Source: JAANXG01 sp963731035 (lineage in GTDB: Bacteria > Pseudomonadota > Gammaproteobacteria > Arenicellales > JAANXG01). Taken from it: a DNA stretch of 64,000 nt. Where the stretch lies: positions 248,001 through 312,000 of the forward strand of contig CAVSUY010000027.1 in the NCBI GenBank assembly GCA_963731035.1, given 5' to 3'. Positions 16,385 to 24,975 of the stretch are shown piece after piece. Positions within the stretch are counted from its first letter, which is position 1. Every line of letters starts with the position of its first letter. The notes under the pieces are model-generated. The model was not told the origin of the DNA, searched no databases, and saw only the letters and a program-made list of their open reading frames with translations. Position numbers and translations under genes: made by a program.

Positions 16385-16687
16385 TGGTACGCAACTCGAA
16401 TCGAAACGATACCTGGGTACTCTAAAGTACCACAATGACGAGGCCGCGCAAGCCGTCGTAACACCGTGCCCACCAGTGTGGTCTGGGTTCGGTAGGCGAT
16501 CCTGGGTGCGCTGTCTAGATATGGCTATCGCATCGAGAGGTATGTCGCCGGAGTACAGATCGGACGCCCCCAGCCGTTACACACTCCGTCACAGCACTAC
16601 TCTCGGGATACGGAACAGGGCGATGTCGAACGCTCCCTTCGATCCCCCGGATGGACCGATGCAATATCAACGGCGGGTTGGGAGAGT

Positions 16688-17095
16688 TCAGTCGTCGGCA
16701 GCAGAAACGCCGCCCTCCCGCCAGAATCTGTCTTCCATGTCCCGATAGGCGGACGTGACGAAGCGCGGGGAACAGACCGCCAGAAAGACCAGGTCCTCGT
16801 CGCCTATGTTGGTGATTCGCTGGCGACATCGGGGTGGAATCAGCACCACGTCGAGGCTGTTTACGTCCCGCGGCGCGAGGTCGGCTATCTCCACGCGGCC
16901 GCGGCCTCGAACGATCACGTACCGCTCCGCCGTCCCCGCCAGACTGTGCCACGCCGTGGTCACACCGGGCTCAACCCGCGCCAGCGCTATGGAAACATCC
17001 GGGTCCTCCGCCGAATTCGACAGTTCCGTGATGTGACAGCCCTCGCGAAAACGGAACTCGGTCCCGGGCTCGAATCGCCTTACGGATGCTTTCAC
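16688..17095 (-). CDS. Cupin-domain protein
   Basis: A 135-residue single cupin barrel: RVEPGVTTAWHSLAGTAERYVIVRGRG supplies the first cupin motif (the usual second His is Ser/Leu here) and VVLIPPRCRQRITNIGDEDL the second. The start is GTG at 17095: a strong GGAGGTG lies 5 bases upstream, while the longer frame has no such signal. Small cupins of this kind bind a metal and act as isomerases, dioxygenases or effector-binding proteins; the substrate cannot be told. It is followed on the same strand by nothing for 250 bp. Confidence 0.75.
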   Translation of the reverse strand: MKASVRRFEPGTEFRFREGCHITELSNSAEDPDVSIALARVEPGVTTAWHSLAGTAERYVIVRGRGRVEIADLAPRDVNSLDVVLIPPRCRQRITNIGDEDLVFLAVCSPRFVTSAYRDMEDRFWREGGVSAADD

Positions 17096-17195
17096 GGCTA
17101 CACCTCCGGGCGATAGCCGCTCGTGCAGCGGCGACGATGTATTGATCGGGCCCAGTCCATGGAAATCAACGGGCGGCACGAACGCGGTCCCGGCA

Positions 17196-17888
17196 TCAGG
17201 CCACAGTTCCGAAAACCGCGCCCACGGCGCCCGTGACGGCCATCGCGATGGCGCCCCAGAACGCCACCCGCACCGCGCCGACGACGAGATTGGCGCCGCC
17301 GGCGCGCGCAGCCAGTGCGCCGAGGACCGCCAGGCACAGGAGCGAACCTGCGGCGACCATGGAGATCATCGACCCCGAAGGACTGGCCCAGGCAACCCCC
17401 AACGGCCAAGCGGCTCCGACAGCAAAGGTTACTGCGGACGCCAGCGCAGCCTGGATGGGACGGGCAGTACTGACGTCACTGAACCCGAGTTCATCCCGGG
17501 CATGGGCGCCCAGGGCGTCATGGGCCATCAGCTGGTCCGCCACCTGACGCGCCAGGGCGGAGTCCAGACCTCTCTTAACGTATATGCCCGCGAGTTCCTT
17601 ACGCTCGGACTCCTCGTCGGCTTCCAACTCCCGCCGTTCCCGCCCCAGGTCCGCCTTTTCGGTATCGGCCTGCGAACTGACCGACACGTACTCCCCCGCC
17701 GCCATGGACAATGCGCCAGCTACCAGGCCCGCCATGCCGGCAATCAATATTTCGGCCCGGCTGGCGCTGGAGGCCGCCACACCCACCACCAGGCTGGCGG
17801 TGGAAACGATGCCGTCGTTGGCACCGAGCACCGCGGCCCGCAGCCACCCGATTCGCGCCGCGTAATGTCCTTCCAGATGCCTACGCAT
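17196..17888 (-). CDS. VIT1/CCC1-family iron/manganese transporter
   Basis: A 230-residue membrane protein. AVLGANDGIVSTASLVVGVAA and MAAGEYVSVSSQADTEKADL are the hallmark first two helices of the VIT family, followed by a hydrophilic acidic helical region that binds metal, then three more hydrophobic segments. These proteins export or sequester Fe2+ or Mn2+. The gene lies 22 bp after the methyltransferase gene on the same strand and 100 bp before the cupin gene. Confidence 0.9.
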   Translation of the reverse strand: MRRHLEGHYAARIGWLRAAVLGANDGIVSTASLVVGVAASSASRAEILIAGMAGLVAGALSMAAGEYVSVSSQADTEKADLGRERRELEADEESERKELAGIYVKRGLDSALARQVADQLMAHDALGAHARDELGFSDVSTARPIQAALASAVTFAVGAAWPLGVAWASPSGSMISMVAAGSLLCLAVLGALAARAGGANLVVGAVRVAFWGAIAMAVTGAVGAVFGTVA

Positions 17889-17910
17889 TTTCGATCCTCA
17901 TTGCCCGTTC

Positions 17911-18525
17911 TCAGCCCCGGCGCAGGCGATACACGCGCGGGTCGACATTGCGCAGCGGCCCGGGCAGACCGGTGGCGTCGAAGGGTTCTTCGTCACTGAC
18001 CGTCCAACCTTCGAAGGCGTTTTCCAGATCACCTCCACTAGCCCCCCGAGGCAAAGGCCCCCTGCGACCCGGGGCCCAGGTCAGCATCAGGATCGTGGCG
18101 TCATCTGCAGCTACGGCAGTTATCTCCCGGCCCACGGCCTGCCTCTGCTCGAGACTCAGGCCATGTACGGTCCCGAAATCCCATATCAGCCGGAAGCCTG
18201 CCCCGATGCCGGTGTCCCGAAGCCGTGTCACGTCCCCCTGAAGGAAAAGCACATCGACGCCCGCGGCCCTGGCGCGGGTACGGGCAGCCTCTAGGGCCCT
18301 CGGCACCAGGTCCACGGCGGTAACGGACCAGCCCCGCTGGGCCAGCGTCACGGCCCATTGGCCCCTGCCGCAGCCCAGATCGAGGGCACTGCCGAACGGT
18401 GCTTGACGCCCGCGCTCCTCGCGCTCGAACAGCGCGGTGATTTGCCGGGCCGCCGGGGGATGCGTTCCGGCGCGCTCCCACGGCGCGAAACCCAATCGAT
18501 ACGCCACCGAATAGAACAGGCTCAT
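17911..18525 (-). CDS. Class I SAM-dependent methyltransferase
   Basis: A 204-residue enzyme with the AdoMet motif ALDLGCGRGQWAVTLAQRGW, the acidic ribose-binding residue in VTAVDLVPRALEAA, and FLQGDVTRL. The C-terminal half is proline-rich with a run of charged loops (WAPGRRGPLPRGASGG). GGAGGAG six bases before the ATG at 18525 fixes the start; the longer open frame upstream is not supported. The substrate is unknown, and the family includes thiopurine and metalloid methyltransferases. Confidence 0.85.
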   Translation of the reverse strand: MSLFYSVAYRLGFAPWERAGTHPPAARQITALFEREERGRQAPFGSALDLGCGRGQWAVTLAQRGWSVTAVDLVPRALEAARTRARAAGVDVLFLQGDVTRLRDTGIGAGFRLIWDFGTVHGLSLEQRQAVGREITAVAADDATILMLTWAPGRRGPLPRGASGGDLENAFEGWTVSDEEPFDATGLPGPLRNVDPRVYRLRRG

Positions 18526-18641
18526 TACTCTCCTCCTTGCACGCTTACCGTGCGACTTCACCGCGCCCGATGTGAAATGGACAAAGCCGATTGCGCGCCG
18601 AGAATCACGACATGCGGTCGAGCGCAATGGTCCGGGGTACA

Positions 18642-19835
18642 CTAGCGACCGGCGAATACCACCACCGGTTCCAGCTTCAGTACCGGTCGGACGCTGATCG
18701 CCGCGGCCGTCAGGCTCACGAGCAGCACGCCAATCAAACCGAATAGCGGCGTGAACCACATCATACGAAACGGATACCCCACCGTCGATACAATTTCGCC
18801 GACAAGTGCGCAAGCACCGATGCCAAGCCCGGCCCCGAGCAATGCGCAAACCCCGGCTTGCACAATGACCATCTTCAGCAGCAGGCGATGCGAGGCGCCC
18901 ATGGCCTTGAGCACCGCGTATTGTTTCAGGTTCTCGTAGGTGAACATGTAGAGCATCACTCCGGTTACGCCGAAACCTACAGTCATGGCCAGTGTGAGCA
19001 TGGCGGCCATATCCCCTACGTCCTCGGAATTGACCAGGTACCAGAGCACGGTATCCTCCTTGAACTCCGCTGCCGAACGGGCCCGTAAACCGGTTTGCTG
19101 GTGGATGCGGTTCGCCAGCTCCCGCGCCGACACCCCCTGCCGAGCGGCGACCAGGACGAAAGTCAGCCTGTCCCTTTCCCGGGGAAGAATGCGGACGGCA
19201 TTGGAGTAGGTGGTGTAAATCAATGGACGGGGCGGGAAGCGGGGCACCGTCCGCGAGCGGCCGACGACCCTAATTCGATGATCGTTGACCAGCAACCCGT
19301 CGCCCGGCCTCAGCTCGCGGGTCGGAACGTCGAGGTGTACACCGTCGCCAGGCCACTGGTCCTTCGCCATGGCGGGCGTCTGCAGCTTGCCGCTGGTGCC
19401 GCCCGGATCGACGATCACGGCATCCGGAGTCCGCAGCGCCGAGGGGGACACACCGTCGATTGACTGCGGTGTTCCCTCGAGCGTGGCGTCATCAACGCCG
19501 ATGACCTGGAAGGACTGGAAACGGCCGTTCGGAAAACGGGCGTCCACGGTACCCAACGCGAGCGGCATGGCATAGCGCACACCTTCGACGCTCCGTACCC
19601 GGTCGAGGGCAGAGTCCGGCATGTTGATGGTGAGCTCCACCGAATCCACGGCCGGATCCATCACCCAGACATCGGCTGCGGGGTTTTCGCTGATCAATGC
19701 AAATCCAAGAGTCATGAACCCCGCGAAGTAGGACATGGCGAAAGTGACGAGAAAAGCCGTGAAGGTGATACCCAGCAACAGGCCGGTATACTTCGCACGA
19801 TCGCCCATCAGCATCTTCAAGGCGATATGGAGCAT
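18642..19835 (-). CDS. ABC transporter permease (FtsX/MacB-like)
   Basis: A 397-residue inner-membrane protein: one N-terminal helix (YTGLLLGITFTAFLVTFAMS), a periplasmic domain of about 220 residues, then three helices at the C-terminus with LKQYAVLKAMGASHRLLLKM, the cytoplasmic signature between helices 2 and 3 of FtsX-type permeases. It is the third gene of an ATPase, adaptor and permease operon and begins directly after the adaptor stop. The set resembles DevBCA/MacAB exporters of glycolipids, peptides or macrolides. An outer-membrane channel is not encoded nearby. Confidence 0.9.
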   Translation of the reverse strand: MLHIALKMLMGDRAKYTGLLLGITFTAFLVTFAMSYFAGFMTLGFALISENPAADVWVMDPAVDSVELTINMPDSALDRVRSVEGVRYAMPLALGTVDARFPNGRFQSFQVIGVDDATLEGTPQSIDGVSPSALRTPDAVIVDPGGTSGKLQTPAMAKDQWPGDGVHLDVPTRELRPGDGLLVNDHRIRVVGRSRTVPRFPPRPLIYTTYSNAVRILPRERDRLTFVLVAARQGVSARELANRIHQQTGLRARSAAEFKEDTVLWYLVNSEDVGDMAAMLTLAMTVGFGVTGVMLYMFTYENLKQYAVLKAMGASHRLLLKMVIVQAGVCALLGAGLGIGACALVGEIVSTVGYPFRMMWFTPLFGLIGVLLVSLTAAAISVRPVLKLEPVVVFAGR

Positions 19836-20753
19836 CTACGGATCCCGTTGCCCGCTCTTGTCCGCCGCCTGTATATACACGTCGAGCTGCTGCCCGATGT
19901 ATACCGGCAGCGTTCCGCGCTCGAAGCCGAAGATGACTTGCAGAACGCGCGTATCGCTTCGCTCGGTTCCCAGCCCGGTCAGCGAGGTTTTCGGTACCAT
20001 GTACGGCTCGACATACTCGTATTGGAGCGGTATTTTCATCCCCGGATGGCCGCGTTGGAATGCCATCGCCTTGCAGCCGGGCTGGACACGCCATGCGTCG
20101 TGCTCGTCGACGTCGACGCGCAGGTACATCCTGTCATTGTCACCGAGCAGCATCAGCGGCGCGGAGCCGCTGCTGCCCTCAACGAACTCCCCTACGTGTA
20201 TGTTCGACCGTAGTACATTTCCCGCGACGGGAGCGCGCACGGTGTGCATATCGATCTGAGTTTGAACCTGCGCCAGCTCGGCTTTGGCAAGCTCGAGGCT
20301 GCTCCGGGCCCCGGCTACTTCATCGTGTAGATCGCTCAGGTCCTGGGCACGGACGGCATTGCGGTCGCGCTTCTCCAGATCCCGGGCGAATTCCAGACGG
20401 TGGGTCGGCTTGAGCAGGGCGGCGGCAGCCTGGTCCACCCGCGCCCGCGCCGTCACGAGCCGCGCCTGCAGGTCGCGGTCGTCGATCTTGAACAGGGGAT
20501 TTCCTGGCTTCACGTGCTCGCCAACCTTGACATACATTTCCGCGACGATGCCGGAAACCGGCGTTCCGACTGCGATATTGCCGGTGCTCGCCTCCACGAT
20601 TCCTGCTCCGGCCACGTATGACGCGTAGGGCGCCTGAAGCGGCGACGCGGCCGCCGCATTCGCGCTCGGGGGCTCATTGTCGTGCAACACGGCGAGTACC
20701 GCGCCCACGATACCGACGAGCGCCGCAAAGGGCAGGATGTAGACGCGTTTCAC
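19836..20753 (-). CDS. HlyD-family periplasmic adaptor protein
   Basis: A 305-residue membrane fusion protein: an N-terminal signal anchor (ILPFAALVGIVGAVLAVL), a biotinyl-lipoyl half-domain (GTPVSGIVAEMYVKVGEHVK), a coiled-coil hairpin (residues about 95-165), the second half-domain (MHTVRAPVAGNVLRSNIHVGE) and a beta-barrel. It links the permease below to an outer-membrane channel. It overlaps the ATPase stop by 4 bp and abuts the permease start, so all three are one transcript. Confidence 0.9.
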   Translation of the reverse strand: MKRVYILPFAALVGIVGAVLAVLHDNEPPSANAAAASPLQAPYASYVAGAGIVEASTGNIAVGTPVSGIVAEMYVKVGEHVKPGNPLFKIDDRDLQARLVTARARVDQAAAALLKPTHRLEFARDLEKRDRNAVRAQDLSDLHDEVAGARSSLELAKAELAQVQTQIDMHTVRAPVAGNVLRSNIHVGEFVEGSSGSAPLMLLGDNDRMYLRVDVDEHDAWRVQPGCKAMAFQRGHPGMKIPLQYEYVEPYMVPKTSLTGLGTERSDTRVLQVIFGFERGTLPVYIGQQLDVYIQAADKSGQRDP

Positions 20754-21475
20754 GCCAATCTCGCTCCTTCGTCGCCAGCACCGATATCGATAATCCTGCC
20801 GTCATCCATGTGGGCAACCCGGTCGGCGAATTCGAGTATACGGGGGTCGTGGGTCACCACGATCAGGGTTCTGTCGTCGCTTCCCGCTACCCTGCGCAGG
20901 AGCGACATCATCGCGTGCCCGCTTTCATGGTCCAGGCTGCTGGTGGGTTCATCGCACACGATCAGCTCCGGGTCGTGAATCAATGCTCGTGCGATAGCCA
21001 CGCGCTGTTGCTGTCCACCGCTCATCTCTCCCGGCACCGCCTCCGCGCGGGATGTCAGGCCCACCGTTTCGAGGGAGGCCCGCGCCCGTTCCATCGCGGC
21101 TTTGCGGACCACGCCTCCGATCAGCAACGGAACGGCTACATTCTCTATGGCGGTCAAGGCGGGAAGGAGGTTGAACATCTGGAATACGAACCCGATGCGT
21201 CTCCCCCTGAAATGTACCTTCTGTTCGTCGCCCAGGGATGCGAGCTCTTGCCCCAGCACTTCGCAGCGACCCTCGTCCTCATCGAGGATGCCGGAAATGA
21301 TGGATATCAAGGTGGTCTTGCCGCAGCCCGACGGTCCTGCCAGCATAAGCAGCTCTCCCCGCTTTACTTCCAGGTCGATCCCCCTCAGGGCCGCGACCCG
21401 GGCCGGCCCCGAACCGTACGTCTTGGTTACACCAAGGCAGCGAACGGCAGGTTCATAGTCGATCCTCGATATCAT
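20750..21475 (-). CDS. ABC transporter ATP-binding protein (MacB/LolD type)
   Basis: A 241-residue ATPase with Walker A (AGPSGCGKTTLISI), the Q-loop (GFVFQMFNLLPALTAIENV, typical of the MacB/LolD/DevA group), signature MSGGQQQRVAIARAL, Walker B (LIVCDEPTSSLD) and switch histidine (VVTHDPRI). It powers the permease and adaptor encoded directly downstream, in the order ATPase, adaptor, permease. The likely cargo is a hydrophobic or peptide compound moved out of the cell. Confidence 0.93.
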   Translation of the reverse strand: MISRIDYEPAVRCLGVTKTYGSGPARVAALRGIDLEVKRGELLMLAGPSGCGKTTLISIISGILDEDEGRCEVLGQELASLGDEQKVHFRGRRIGFVFQMFNLLPALTAIENVAVPLLIGGVVRKAAMERARASLETVGLTSRAEAVPGEMSGGQQQRVAIARALIHDPELIVCDEPTSSLDHESGHAMMSLLRRVAGSDDRTLIVVTHDPRILEFADRVAHMDDGRIIDIGAGDEGARLA

Positions 21476-21663
21476 GGAATCACCGGACTGGGTGCATCGC
21501 GCGAGCCCCCGGGAGCACGCCCGCAGGTCGCGACCGAGTCTGACATTTCGATGTTAGGTATTGCTTAATCTTCCATTCCCAGGCGGATTTCAAGGCCTCG
21601 ACAGGGCCGGAGAGGTTCGAAAGGCGCAACGAACAGTCGGTGGTTGGATTTGCCGCGGCCGGT

Positions 21664-22278
21664 TTAGTTCTGACCCAGTCTTCGGATAGCGGCAATCCTG
21701 ACGGGGGGCAGGAGCATCTGGCCGCTAGCGGGCTGCGTCTGTATGGTTCGAACCACATCCATGCCCTCGATGACGTGCCCGAAAGCGGCGAACCCCTTAC
21801 CATCGGGATTTCGACTGCCGCCGAAGTCCAACTCAGGCTGGTCCCCGATACAGATAAAGAATTCGGAGCTTGCCGAATCCGGCGCCAACCTGGCCATTGA
21901 TAGCGTACCGTCCCTATGTGCGAGACCCGTCTCCCTGGTGGTTTCGAGCGTGATCGGCGGCAATCGCAGATCGTTCGCGGCAAAGCCTAAGCCCCCTTGT
22001 ATTACCTCGATCTTCACGTCGTTGCGAGGCTGATTGTCCATTCGAACTGCCCGGTAGAACGCCGCCCCACGGTATCGATCTTCATCGACATAGCGCAGGA
22101 AGTTGGACGCCGTGAGCGGTGCGTGCCGTGGGTCCAACTCAATAACGATCCGGCCCAGGTCGGTCTCCATCACCACTTTGGGAGAACTGGCACGCGGCGC
22201 GGACTCTTGGGAGCACGCCCCGAGGAACACCACGGGCAGCACAAGACAGAGAAGGATCCTTCCCACCGTCCTATTCAC
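21664..22278 (-). CDS. Cyclophilin-type peptidyl-prolyl isomerase, predicted lipoprotein
   Basis: A 204-residue protein. The leader RILLCLVLPVVFLGACSQ has a lipobox (LGAC), so it should be anchored to a membrane facing the periplasm. The rest is a cyclophilin: TDLGRIVIELDPRHAPLTASNF, FYRAVR, GTLSMARLAPDSASSEFFIC and FAAFGHVIEGMDVV. The start is a GTG; the one at 22278 overlaps the upstream cyclase stop (GTGAATAG). Another GTG four codons upstream has AAGGAG nearby and is an alternative. It should assist folding of exported proteins. Confidence 0.85.
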   Translation of the reverse strand: MNRTVGRILLCLVLPVVFLGACSQESAPRASSPKVVMETDLGRIVIELDPRHAPLTASNFLRYVDEDRYRGAAFYRAVRMDNQPRNDVKIEVIQGGLGFAANDLRLPPITLETTRETGLAHRDGTLSMARLAPDSASSEFFICIGDQPELDFGGSRNPDGKGFAAFGHVIEGMDVVRTIQTQPASGQMLLPPVRIAAIRRLGQN

Positions 22279-23203
22279 GTACGCGCACACCCTTCTCCTT
22301 GTCCCAGTGCAGGATCTTGTCGCTCTTTGGCAGCGGTGCTTCCGGCACCTCGCCCACCGAGACCCCATACTTCCAATCCGGAGGACAGATAGCGACGTAC
22401 CGGGCATAGCCGCCCAAACCACCCTTGAATTTCGGGTAGCCGATGGTTACCAGACAGCCGGTCTCGGGGACCTTGTCAAGGTGTGCCACCCCTTCGGCTT
22501 GAGTGTAGCCGTGATGCATCAGCCAGTCCTCGCCTTCCAGGGTCGGCGTTGCATCGGTATCCAGCGGCTCATGGCCGTGGAAAAGAATATGGCGTTGAAG
22601 GTGCAGGAACTTGAGCGCGTCCAGCGACACACCGGGGAAAACCGACTCCGTGGCCAATGCCGGATCGGGCCATCTCCTGGACCAGTCCGAACGCACCATC
22701 ACCACCGACCCCGCGGGTATCTCGCCGTTCCTGGATTCCCACTCCTTGATATCCGATACCTGCAGCGCGTACCCGGGATCTTTGGCAACCTGCTCAACGA
22801 TGGAGATGACCACCAGCGGTCTTACGGCATAGGTGGCCGGCAGCTCGTCTATGGACGGGTACTCCGGCGCCCAGTGGGCCGGCGGATCGAGTTGGGTACC
22901 ATACTGATCGGTACTTAGAAAGTACTGCGTCGCTTCGAAACCATCCTTTTTATACTGGTAGGGCTTACCCGTGTCCGGATTGACCGTCGGACCAAACTTC
23001 GCCGGGCCGAAGCCCCTCCAGACGGGGATTGACGGCGTGAGCGTGTGTGTCAGGTCGATGTACTTGGCATTCTTGAGGGCCTGATCGTAGACCGCCCATA
23101 GACCGTGGCCCGACATGGCCGCCGAATCGGCGGTCTGGACGAACGCGCCCAGAAGAACCGCCACCGCCGTCGTCATAAAAGGATGTCTGCGTGCTCTCAT
23201 CAT
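22271..23203 (-). CDS. Exported cyclase-family (kynurenine formamidase-like) hydrolase
   Basis: A 310-residue protein with a cleavable signal (PFMTTAVAVLLGAFVQTADS). The body has the cyclase family features: DLTHTLTPSIPVWRGFG at the start, DPPAHW in the active-site region, VVMVRSDWSRRW, and PGVSLDALKFL. The usual metal-binding motif HxGTHxDxPxH reads QYGTQLDPPAH here, so two metal histidines are glutamine. Relatives hydrolyse N-formylkynurenine or isatin. GGGAG sits 6 bases before the ATG at 23203. It overlaps the cyclophilin lipoprotein gene. Confidence 0.82.
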   Translation of the reverse strand: MMRARRHPFMTTAVAVLLGAFVQTADSAAMSGHGLWAVYDQALKNAKYIDLTHTLTPSIPVWRGFGPAKFGPTVNPDTGKPYQYKKDGFEATQYFLSTDQYGTQLDPPAHWAPEYPSIDELPATYAVRPLVVISIVEQVAKDPGYALQVSDIKEWESRNGEIPAGSVVMVRSDWSRRWPDPALATESVFPGVSLDALKFLHLQRHILFHGHEPLDTDATPTLEGEDWLMHHGYTQAEGVAHLDKVPETGCLVTIGYPKFKGGLGGYARYVAICPPDWKYGVSVGEVPEAPLPKSDKILHWDKEKGVRVRE

Positions 23204-23395
23204 ACGTGGCTCCCTATACAGGATGTTGAACAGTCGGGCGACACCGACGACCTCCCGGATTCCGACACCGTCGGATGCCGGACCAATACACCAGCTAAAG
23301 CCTCGGTACAATCAATCTCCGAATGCCGGTATGGGGCGGCGGGCGGTCTGCACGAAACCCTGGGATTCGATCCGTCTCACCGAAGCGTCCGGAAC

Positions 23396-23854
23396 TCAGT
23401 CCGGTTTCTCTTCCGGCACACCTGCCGAAGGAAACCTGGAGGAGCCGTAGCGGATGACCAGATTGGCCAGGGCCAGCAGTAGAATGGACCCGGAAAGGTA
23501 GATGACGGTGACATTCCACTTGTGCTCGAGCTGGATGTCCGCGATCAACACCCGGGTCAGGGCGGTGATCGCCACATAGATCAAAAACCTCACCGGCATG
23601 TGATTGGTCTTGAAATAGATCCCCACCATTGCCCCAAGCTCGAGGTAAATGAACAGAAGCAGGATGTCCGCGATGGAGGCGGTGCCCTGCTCGCCCATGG
23701 CCACGAATGCAAATATCGCAGACCAGACGATGGCGCCTCCTATTGCGAACAGAGCCAGATAGTGAAAGGCATCGACCAGAAGGTTGCCGACCGTGTCGGC
23801 GGCGTGCCTCAGCTTTGTGTTCAACGCGCTGGTCTTCTGCAGCTCTCTTGCCAT
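23396..23854 (-). CDS. PsiE-family membrane protein
   Basis: A 152-residue protein with four hydrophobic segments (YLALFAIGGAIVWSAIFAFV, ILLLFIYLELGAMVGIYF, MPVRFLIYVAITALTRVLIA, VTVIYLSGSILLLALANLVI) and the conserved TNHMPVRFLIYVAITALTR core of the PsiE (phosphate-starvation-inducible) family, whose function is unknown. GGGGAG six bases before the ATG at 23854 supports the start. It is separated by 192 bp from the cyclase gene. Confidence 0.85.
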   Translation of the reverse strand: MARELQKTSALNTKLRHAADTVGNLLVDAFHYLALFAIGGAIVWSAIFAFVAMGEQGTASIADILLLFIYLELGAMVGIYFKTNHMPVRFLIYVAITALTRVLIADIQLEHKWNVTVIYLSGSILLLALANLVIRYGSSRFPSAGVPEEKPD

Positions 23855-23972
23855 GCGAAGCTCCCCATGTCCCGTCATGTGTTCCAGGGCATTCTTGCTT
23901 CCCGGTCATCTCCGGTCAACCGCGCCACGCACCGAGCCGTGCCGATTGCCGGCGGGGCCGCGCCGCTCCAGT

Positions 23973-24040
23973 CTTGAGAGCAGCCCTGGCTTGAGAGCAG
24001 CCCTGGCTTGAGAGCAGCTCTGGCTTGAGAGCAGCTCTGG
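23973..24040. repeat. Four tandem copies of a 17-bp repeat
   Basis: The unit CTTGAGAGCAGCCCTGG occurs four times head to tail with no spacer; the last two copies carry T for C (AGCTCTGG). It ends 19 bp before the ATG of the short-chain dehydrogenase, so it occupies the expected promoter and 5' leader of that gene. The absence of spacers rules out a CRISPR. The copy number could vary by slippage. Confidence 0.95.
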
Positions 24041-24059
24041 CCCTGGGTATGCTTCACCA

Positions 24060-24845
24060 ATGGACTTGAGACTGAAAGGTAAACGTGCCCTCGTGACGGG
24101 GTCAAGCGACGGCATAGGCGCCGAAATCGCCCGATGCCTGGCAGCCGAAGGTTGTGCGGTGCTGGTGCATGGCCGCAATTCCGCGCGTACCGAGCGGGTT
24201 GCGGCAGAGCTTCGATCCGCCGGTGCCGAGGTTGACACAATCCTCGGCGAGCTGGGCTCCGATGATTCCGCCGCGGCGGTGGCCGCGCGTGCGGTGGCCT
24301 GGCAGACCGACATTCTGATCAACAACGCCGGTCCCTTCGCCGAACACGATTGGGAGACCGCCGACCCGAAGGCGTGGATGGACACGATCAATCTCAATGT
24401 CCTGTCCGCCGTTCGGATGATCCGGGCGCTGGTTCCCGGTATGCGGGAACGAAGCTGGGGCCGGATCATCAATCTGGGTACCCGGGGTGTGGTGACGCCG
24501 TTGCCGAACATGGTGGAATATTCGGCGGCGAAGGCGGCGGTGGTGAACATGACCACGACGCTCGCCAGACACCTGTCCGGAACCGGAATCACCGCCAACA
24601 CGGTGAGTCCCGGTGTGACACTGTCGCCCGGCATGCAGCACATGTTCGAAGAACGCGCGAGGGCCCAGGGTCACAGCACCGATGCGTGGCCTGAGATGGC
24701 CGAGGCGTACGCACCCAACCCCTGCGGCCGACTCGGGACGGGTGAGGATATCGCCACGGCGGTCGCGTTTCTCGCCAGCCCGCTCGCGGGATACATCAAC
24801 GGCGTCAATCTCAGGGTTGACGGGGGTATAAGCGGGGTCCCCTGA
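24060..24845 (+). CDS. Short-chain dehydrogenase/reductase (FabG-like)
   Basis: A 261-residue NAD(P)-dependent oxidoreductase: cofactor loop ALVTGSSDGIGAEIA, LINNAGPF, and the catalytic YSAAKAAVVNM. The residue 13 positions before the catalytic tyrosine, normally serine, is threonine (LGTRGVV), which can still serve as the hydroxyl donor. The C-terminus RVDGGISGVP is typical. The arginine in VHGRNS suggests NADP(H). There is no obvious Shine-Dalgarno, and a 17-bp tandem repeat fills the leader. The substrate is unknown. Confidence 0.88.
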   Translation: MDLRLKGKRALVTGSSDGIGAEIARCLAAEGCAVLVHGRNSARTERVAAELRSAGAEVDTILGELGSDDSAAAVAARAVAWQTDILINNAGPFAEHDWETADPKAWMDTINLNVLSAVRMIRALVPGMRERSWGRIINLGTRGVVTPLPNMVEYSAAKAAVVNMTTTLARHLSGTGITANTVSPGVTLSPGMQHMFEERARAQGHSTDAWPEMAEAYAPNPCGRLGTGEDIATAVAFLASPLAGYINGVNLRVDGGISGVP

Positions 24846-24975
24846 GCAGGAACGGAGTGGGTGGGGCGCGGAGGTTCCACTTCATCGCATAGTCACGGGT
24901 CGATGCATCCCGACGATCCGGCGGAACCGGCAACCTCCGGTCCCGGCAAGAATAACTCAAGAAAGGCGAACAGCT

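Noticed and set aside
23973..24040. A CRISPR-like array
   Set aside because: Repeats are 17 bp and contiguous, with no spacers and no cas genes nearby.
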